This document shows, in pieces, positions 55,838 to 59,998 of a stretch of DNA of 59,998 nucleotides; position 1 is the stretch's first letter, and each line of letters starts with the position of its first letter. This DNA is from Flammeovirgaceae bacterium UBA2786 (lineage in GTDB: Bacteria > Bacteroidota > Bacteroidia > Cytophagales > Cyclobacteriaceae). A program made the position numbers and the translations under genes. The notes below the pieces were generated by a model that saw only the letters and a program-made list of their open reading frames with translations, had not been told where the DNA came from and searched no databases. The stretch is taken from the NCBI GenBank assembly GCA_002352225.1, contig DEIA01000006.1, positions 42,504-102,501 on the forward strand, read 5' to 3'.

Positions 55838-56227
55838 TTACAAAGGCGCAGCGTCCCCGAAACGGGAGACACTGCGGGGAAGGCAGTATAAAAACTTACC
55901 GTAATTCCTATCACTCGCATCATCGCCAAGCGGATCGTTGTAGGTAACAGGGTCGTTAAATGCATAGTTATACGGTGTTAAGCTACTGTACTTACCGGCC
56001 ATAGGGTCCACGCTCGTCATTCTGCCTAAAGCAGGATCGTACTCTCTAAAAAACATTTCGTAATTACTTGTAGTCTTGTTCAACTCGCTACCGACATTGT
56101 AAAGAAAGTTATTCCCAGTTGTATTTTCTCGTGTCCACGAGTTAGCGGTGTTCATACCAAACGGGTAATATTCGTTGTACTGTATCACGTTGCGTTTGGT
56201 ATGTGTCATTACTACATTATCAAACAA
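55838..56227 (-). pseudogene. RHS-core C-terminal remnant (orphan tip)
   Basis: About 129 residues of the RHS repeat-associated core: YNEYYPFGMNTANSWTREN, FFREYDPALGRMTSVDPMAG, YAFNDPVTYNDPLGDD. After the PLGDD boundary, where a toxin tip should start, only 26 residues follow (NYGKFLYCLPRS and on) and these are encoded by a repeat-like hairpin (GCAGTGTCTCCCG / CGGGGACGCTGC). No start codon fits before the core. It is therefore a displaced, truncated RHS tail whose parent gene is not in the window. Confidence 0.8.
56021..56218. repeat. RHS-core direct repeat, copy 1
   Basis: About 198 bases aligned with 56904-57100 at roughly 90% identity by eye. It encodes the YNEYYPFGM...DPALGR segment on the minus strand. 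Confidence 0.88.
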
Positions 56228-56237
56228 CTTATTACCT

Positions 56238-57260
56238 CTACTCCACTACAAGTTTAATTTTGTTCGACCAAAAACGACCAATATAAACTTTGGCATTATG
56301 AGTCTTTTCATCTTCTTTAATGAGACTGCTATCTACTTTATGGGTAACATTCGGACTTTGGGAGTAGATCAACTTAACCTGATAATTTCCTGGTTCAAGA
56401 TCGAAGTCTTTAAAATTAATATTATGGACAAACTCAAAGGATTGTCCAGCATGGATTACCTGCTTTGCGGTACGATATTTCTCCCTTGATTCTTTTTGCT
56501 TTAACTCCATAAATTCTGAAGTCATTGCTTTGTAATTTATATCATCAGAAATATACCTTGCAGAGCGAATTTGCTGATTAAAAGTATTGTATACGAACAC
56601 ATGTACCCCAGCAATAAAAATAAGCTTACGATCATGTAAACTATCCTCCTCTGTTGCTAATTGAGGTGAAGTCAGAAAGTTATAAAGCATATAGTTTTCT
56701 TTTGTTGGATTGTTCAGTTTAAAAGTAATATCTACGCAGGTATTTATACAAGGCTTACCAAATTTTGGTTTAGTGTGTCCAATACGAAGTTCCTGATTTA
56801 ACAATTCAAGTTGGAGGTTACTAGTGTCATTAGTACAATTTATGAGTGAAAAAAGTATAAGCCAACCAATTATTATCGATTGTTTATGGAAGTCATATAT
56901 GACTCTGCCCAAAGCAGGATCGTACTCTCTAAAAAACATCTCGTAATTACTCGTGGTCTTATTCAACTCGCTACCGGCATTGTAAAGAAAGTTATTCCCA
57001 GTTGTATTTTCCTGTGTCCACGAGTTAGCCGTGTTCATACCAAACGGGTAGTACTCGTTGTATTGAATTACGTTGCTCTTGGTATGGGGCATTACTACAT
57101 CATTCCCGCATGGGCGGGACAGGCTAAAATACACATCTACCAAGGTAGCATTTTCATTGCTCACATACATAAACACGTAGCCTTCTTCTTTGGCAGTATA
57201 TTCCCGCATCATAAAATCATGCGCTATTACAGGGCTTACGCCCACCATGTAGTTCGACAT
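56238..57260 (-). CDS. RHS-core fragment fused to a lipoprotein-like C-terminal domain (orphan tip)
   Basis: 340 residues. Residues 1-118 are again RHS core (EEGYVFMYVSNENATLVDVY, YNEYYPFGMNTANSWTQEN, FFREYDPALGRV). The frame then passes into IIIGWLILFSLINC and TNDTSNLQLELLNQ, a hydrophobic leader with a lipobox-like Cys followed by about 210 residues of a beta-rich domain. No start codon precedes that leader, so the lipoprotein gene seems to have lost its 5' end in recombination with the core. The domain is not recognised; it may be a toxin-system immunity lipoprotein or a cargo gene. The apparent ATG at 57260 lies inside a palindrome and the RHS part is cut off there. Confidence 0.65.
   Translation of the reverse strand: MSNYMVGVSPVIAHDFMMREYTAKEEGYVFMYVSNENATLVDVYFSLSRPCGNDVVMPHTKSNVIQYNEYYPFGMNTANSWTQENTTGNNFLYNAGSELNKTTSNYEMFFREYDPALGRVIYDFHKQSIIIGWLILFSLINCTNDTSNLQLELLNQELRIGHTKPKFGKPCINTCVDITFKLNNPTKENYMLYNFLTSPQLATEEDSLHDRKLIFIAGVHVFVYNTFNQQIRSARYISDDINYKAMTSEFMELKQKESREKYRTAKQVIHAGQSFEFVHNINFKDFDLEPGNYQVKLIYSQSPNVTHKVDSSLIKEDEKTHNAKVYIGRFWSNKIKLVVE
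56904..57100. repeat. RHS-core direct repeat, copy 2
   Basis: Second copy of the RHS-core segment, in the same orientation as 56021-56218 and separated from it by the lipoprotein-like domain. Confidence 0.88.
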
Positions 57261-57350
57261 TTGTAAATGTCGAACTACAGATTAAGGGATTTTAAAAATC
57301 CTTTTCAACTGGATTCGGGATTACAAATCCCGAATAGCTTGCTTGTAACC
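57249..57350. repeat. REP-like palindromic element
   Basis: A perfect palindrome (GTAGTTCGACATTT, GT, AAATGTCGAACTAC; 57249-57278) is followed by ACAGATTAAGGG, GGATTTTAAAAATCC and CGGGATTACAAATCCCG hairpins. Diverged copies are at about 55556-55615 and 58353-58414. It cuts into the RHS core fragment. The layout recalls REP/RAYT-type elements, though no RAYT gene is present. Confidence 0.75.
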
Positions 57351-57478
57351 TTTTTCTGACTGCATTGTAAGTAAATAAAAAAACCTATGTTCAAGTACAA
57401 CACCAACGCCCTGACGCGTGTCCGAACGAGCCAGAAGAATAGGGGATTTTATCCCTGCCAAAAGTGTATATTTGGGCT

Positions 57479-57784
57479 ATGGTAGAAGCGCTTAAAAGTA
57501 AAATACCGGTTGTTATACCATTGCTTAAAAAGCATAAGGTAAAGCGCGCCTATGCTTTTGGTTCGGCTGTAACAGGCAGCTTTGGCACAGATAGCGATAT
57601 TGACATTCTTATCGCATTTGATGATTCGCTCGACCCGGTAGAGTACGGACAACATTACTTTGAGTTAGCGGAGCAATTAGAGCAGCTTTTTGAGCATCCG
57701 GTTGATCTTATAACGGAAGCCTCTCTTAAAAATCCATACTTTATAAAATCACTTAACGAAACAAAAGTGCCGCTTTATGAGTGA
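57479..57784 (+). CDS. MNT-domain nucleotidyltransferase, type VII antitoxin (MntA-like)
   Basis: 101 residues from the ATG at 57479; a GTG at 57464 is less likely. The nucleotidyltransferase signature is AFGSAVTGSFGTDSDIDILI: Gly28-Ser29 followed ten residues later by Asp40-x-Asp42, the complete GSx10DxD motif. MntA antitoxins inactivate their HEPN partner by AMPylating a tyrosine near the RNase site. The gene overlaps the 5' end of the HEPN gene by 8 bases. A TATATTTG box at 57467-57474 sits immediately before the start. Confidence 0.9.
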   Translation: MVEALKSKIPVVIPLLKKHKVKRAYAFGSAVTGSFGTDSDIDILIAFDDSLDPVEYGQHYFELAEQLEQLFEHPVDLITEASLKNPYFIKSLNETKVPLYE

Positions 57785-58105
57785 TTCGATCAAAAATCAC
57801 TCACAGACATTCACATGTGTATTGACGGCATTTATTATCACCTTCAGGGCAGGCGGGATTTTAAGTGGTATGCTGAATCGCTTACGGTAAAACGTGCTGT
57901 AGAACGAGAACTCAGCATAATCGGGGAAGCTGTTAACCGGGTACTTAAAGAAGATAAAAACATCGGCTTAAGCCGGGCAAAAGAAATCATTGCATTTCGC
58001 AACAGGGTTATTCACTCTTACGATGCGGTAGATGATAACCTCGTCTGGAAAATTATTATGCATGATCTTCCTGTACTTCATCGGGAGGTCCTTGCTCTTT
58101 TATAA
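57777..58105 (+). pseudogene. HEPN (DUF86, HepT-like) toxin, frameshifted near the 5' end
   Basis: The natural start is the ATG at 57777, inside the antitoxin's end, giving MSDSIKNHSQTFT, close to the usual MSDxIKxHLQDIL start. From there the frame is wrong; the rest of the domain (IDGIYYHLQGRRDFKWYA, RELSIIGEAVNRV, AFRNRVIHSYD) continues in the frame of the ATG at 57815. One missing base near 57812-57818 explains the break. The RNase motif RNRVIHSY (Rx4HxY) is intact. Either the toxin is inactivated or a 96-residue form starts at 57815 without its first helix. Confidence 0.78.
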
Positions 58106-58140
58106 AATCAATTCCCAATCGCCTGCAACGCAGCCTTTCT

Positions 58141-58275
58141 CGCTCAGGTTGGTGTTGCGTGGTAGGTAGGTTGATTCACCAACCTGCAAGATGAAAGTTG
58201 ATAACAGGTTAGTTTCAAAATTGTTGTTGGTGAGCGTATGCTCAAACCCTCGCACAAACACCAACAACGGCAGAG
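58141..58275. repeat. Structured direct repeat, copy B
   Basis: Bases 58171-58275 match 55708-55812 at every position. With copy A it brackets the RHS remnants and the HEPN/MNT pair, 2.4 kb apart, in the same orientation. Confidence 0.92.
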
Positions 58276-58352
58276 GGAATTAGCAAAAAACGCTTTCAGT
58301 TAAATACCATGTTATTGTTGGTAGCCGGCCAATAATCCTGGTTTTCACACAA

Positions 58353-58414
58353 AGTGATTTTTAAAATCGAATTTATCCGGATTCGGGGCTACAAATTCAG
58401 AATAGTTTGCATGA
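58353..58414. repeat. REP-like element, diverged copy
   Basis: It follows the 57286-57350 element with substitutions: GATTTTTAAAATC, GGATTCGGGGCTACAAATTC and AGAATAGTTTGCATGAC. With copy B it fills most of the 58106-58453 gap, where no gene is visible. Confidence 0.65.
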
Positions 58415-58453
58415 CATTTAATTAACTTGTCTTCGGTTTCAAATTTTTGACAT

Positions 58454-59785
58454 ATGATAAAATTGATAATCATCTCAGTTATTATAGGTTTTGTTGCTCA
58501 TACCGTAACAGCTCAAAACAACGTTGCGGACAGCCTGTATAACAAAAGTAAAACGTTTTGGTATAACAACAGGGACAGCGCCCTTTATTACCTGCAGGCT
58601 GTGCTGAAGGTTTCTGTGGAAACAAATTATGCCAAAGGCGAAGCAAATGCCCTGAAAGGATTTGGTTTTTTGTCTAAGTCAAGCACAGAGAGGCTGCAAC
58701 ATTATTTGCGCGCACTTGAAATCAGGCAGCAAATAAATGATTCTGCAGGCATTGGCATTTCACTGCATGACATTGGAACCGTTTATAATGCACTGCACGA
58801 AGCAGAAAAGGCAGTGGATTATTATTCGCGGTCTTTAGAGATCAAAAGAAAAATAGAAGACTACGGAGGTATCGCCCTATCCTTGATCGCATTAGGGCAT
58901 ATACAACAGGGCAACGGAAACTTTGAAGGCGCACTTGCTATGTATAAAGAGTCGTTGCTGTACAGGTTAAAGGAGGGCGAAGCAAACGGCATTGCTTTTT
59001 CGTACATCAACATGGCCGATGCATTTATAAACCTGAAACAGTATGACTCCGCCCTTTTTTATTGTAACCTCGCTGACAGGGGATTTGCAGAATCAAAAAA
59101 TACTACTGTTGCTGCCTTGGGGTGGGTTACCTCGGTGCGCAGTAAAAGTTACCTGGGGGCCGGGATGCTGGAGAAAGCCTTTGATGAATTAAAAGATATT
59201 GAATCATCAAAATCCAGGCGGACCCCAAATAATATCCTGTTGCTGGTCGAAATCTATGAGCGGAAATCTGATTTTAAACAGGCTTTATTCTATCAGAAAA
59301 AATGGGCTGAAGAAAAAGCCCTTCAACAGAACGATGCCGATAAAAACGCCACACGCGAACTGGTTGCAGACTATGAATTCAGGATTCAACAAGCGGAACT
59401 GGAAAGAAAAAACGAGCAATTACGCATTGCGAAAAGACGCCAGGATAATTTGCAGTTCATGGTCATAGCCATTGCTTTGATTGCCGGGTTTATTTTCGTT
59501 ATTTCTTTAAGGAAGCAATTCCCGCCAAGGGTAGTAGATATGCTTATGTTTGTCGGTTTCATGACCCTGTTTGAGTTTCTGATCGTGCTCATTGACCCGG
59601 CTTTGCAGGAGGTGAGCGGTGATAAGCCTGTATTTCTTTTACTCGGCAATACAGCAGTAGCATTGGCAATTGCACCGCTGCACAGTTTTACTGAAAAGTA
59701 TTATAAACAGAAAGTAAAACCTCAGTTACACCGTGTGAATGGAAACGAAATACCAGGCACGCCATCCGCTTTGGGCGATACCTGA
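58454..59785 (+). CDS. Secreted TPR protein with C-terminal membrane region
   Basis: 443 residues with a signal peptide (LIIISVIIGFVAHTVTAQ). TPR repeats span about 25-300 (LYYLQAVLKVSVETNYAKGE, GISLHDIGTVYNALHEAEKA, SFYNMADAF-like AFSYINMADAFINLKQYDSA). A coiled coil (about 305-335) leads to three hydrophobic helices (VIAIALIAGFIFVISL, VGFMTLFEFLIVLI, LLLGNTAVALAIAPL). The layout is like membrane-bound TPR sensors that end in a LytTR or kinase domain, but here there is no output domain before the stop. Confidence 0.83.
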   Translation: MIKLIIISVIIGFVAHTVTAQNNVADSLYNKSKTFWYNNRDSALYYLQAVLKVSVETNYAKGEANALKGFGFLSKSSTERLQHYLRALEIRQQINDSAGIGISLHDIGTVYNALHEAEKAVDYYSRSLEIKRKIEDYGGIALSLIALGHIQQGNGNFEGALAMYKESLLYRLKEGEANGIAFSYINMADAFINLKQYDSALFYCNLADRGFAESKNTTVAALGWVTSVRSKSYLGAGMLEKAFDELKDIESSKSRRTPNNILLLVEIYERKSDFKQALFYQKKWAEEKALQQNDADKNATRELVADYEFRIQQAELERKNEQLRIAKRRQDNLQFMVIAIALIAGFIFVISLRKQFPPRVVDMLMFVGFMTLFEFLIVLIDPALQEVSGDKPVFLLLGNTAVALAIAPLHSFTEKYYKQKVKPQLHRVNGNEIPGTPSALGDT

Positions 59786-59804
59786 TTTTAGGGTAAACAC
59801 ATAC

Positions 59805-59836
59805 CCTGAGCTAATATTGCAATCTCAGGTTTCTTC
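59805..59836 (+). terminator. Possible weak terminator
   Basis: CCTGAG and CTCAGG pair across 13 bases after the TPR gene, followed by TTTCTTC. The stem is short. Confidence 0.3.
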
Positions 59837-59983
59837 AATATGCTGGCTCAGCAACCATTGCTCTGCTTCAATAAAATCTTCAAAAACTTTAATAGTAAAC
59901 CCGCGCCTGGCGCTTACCTCCTGCCAGTAACTTGCAAATGGTCTGTGATGTTCCCTTCTCAGCAGTGTCTCCCGCTTCGATTT
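59825..59983 (-). pseudogene. C-terminal fragment of an unidentified gene
   Basis: A minus-strand frame reads ETLLRREHHRPFASYW then ARRGFTIKVFEDFIEAEQWL and stops at 59825-59827. In this frame there is a stop just upstream (59984-59986) and no start codon, so it is a fragment or frameshifted. The end resembles the last strand and helix of small SpoIIAA/STAS-like or similar Bacteroidota proteins, but the match is weak. Confidence 0.35.
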
Positions 59984-59998
59984 CTATGGATCAAACAA

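Noticed and set aside
55496..55904. Overlapping frames on both strands across copy A of the structured repeat
   Set aside because: They conflict with each other, have no family resemblance and arise from a non-coding repeat that is conserved at nucleotide level.
55838..57260. Complete RHS toxin gene
   Set aside because: Only short core tails are present; no YD-repeat body, no N-terminal region and no intact toxin domain.
55674..58275. Composite transposon with the 105-bp repeats as ends
   Set aside because: No transposase, no terminal inverted arrangement and no target-site duplication visible; the repeats are direct.

Overview
The window looks like a chromosomal segment of a Bacteroidota bacterium, most likely order Cytophagales. 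The signs are AT-rich intergenic regions, several TAnnTTTG-type -7 promoter boxes, a subtilase ending in a type IX secretion sorting domain, GldN/PorE-style OmpA/TPR proteins, IPT and lamin-tail lipoproteins, and RHS-core fragments of the 'YNEYYPFGM' type. No tRNA, rRNA, CRISPR array, integrase or complete transposase was recognised.

Layout. 1-9.8 kb: the 3' part of a GH3/serine-hydrolase gene, a four-part secreted phosphodiester glycosidase/phosphoesterase on the minus strand, and a 1393-residue AAA-TPR-GAF-histidine kinase. 10-18.8 kb: a tiny membrane-peptide gene with its own terminator, accA, a four-gene translationally coupled operon (MBL hydrolase, patatin, urocanate hydratase, acyltransferase), two outer-membrane barrels, and folC-trmB. 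18.8-25.7 kb: a broken phosphoesterase remnant, a TrpF-like protein without the usual cysteine, a T9SS subtilase, rpe, an LpoB/COG3014 pair and an outer-membrane protein that seems to lack a normal start codon. 25.8-31.3 kb: gyrA, a TPR protein and a YbiT-like ABC-F ATPase with a degenerate second Walker A. 31.5-35.7 kb: a likely operon of lamin-tail lipoprotein, DUF4956 membrane protein, HlyD-type adaptor and TolC-like protein. 36-37.1 kb: a Fic protein under an operator-like set of three repeats. 37.4-46.5 kb: NamZ, a methyltransferase, a nitronate monooxygenase-like enzyme, a lone receiver domain, an OmpA/PD40 protein, a ceramidase-like protein and an RhlE-type helicase. 46.6-55.2 kb: a thioesterase, a secreted caspase-like protein beside a secreted coiled-coil protein, an IPT-repeat lipoprotein and an outer-membrane protein, then GH43, a cold-shock protein, a desaturase and an ECF sigma factor.

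The most plastic part is 55.2-58.45 kb. Two RHS-core tails lie in tandem on the minus strand, one fused to a lipoprotein-like C-terminal domain. They are followed by a MNT/HEPN toxin-antitoxin pair whose HEPN gene is frameshifted near its 5' end. Around these are copies of a palindromic REP-like element and a 105-bp perfectly repeated, structured sequence. This resembles a dumping ground of displaced polymorphic-toxin tips and repeats.

No single undescribed system is proved. The best candidates are the LTD-DUF4956-HlyD-TolC envelope operon, the secreted caspase/IPT locus, the RHS tip array with its structured repeats, and the Fic operator.
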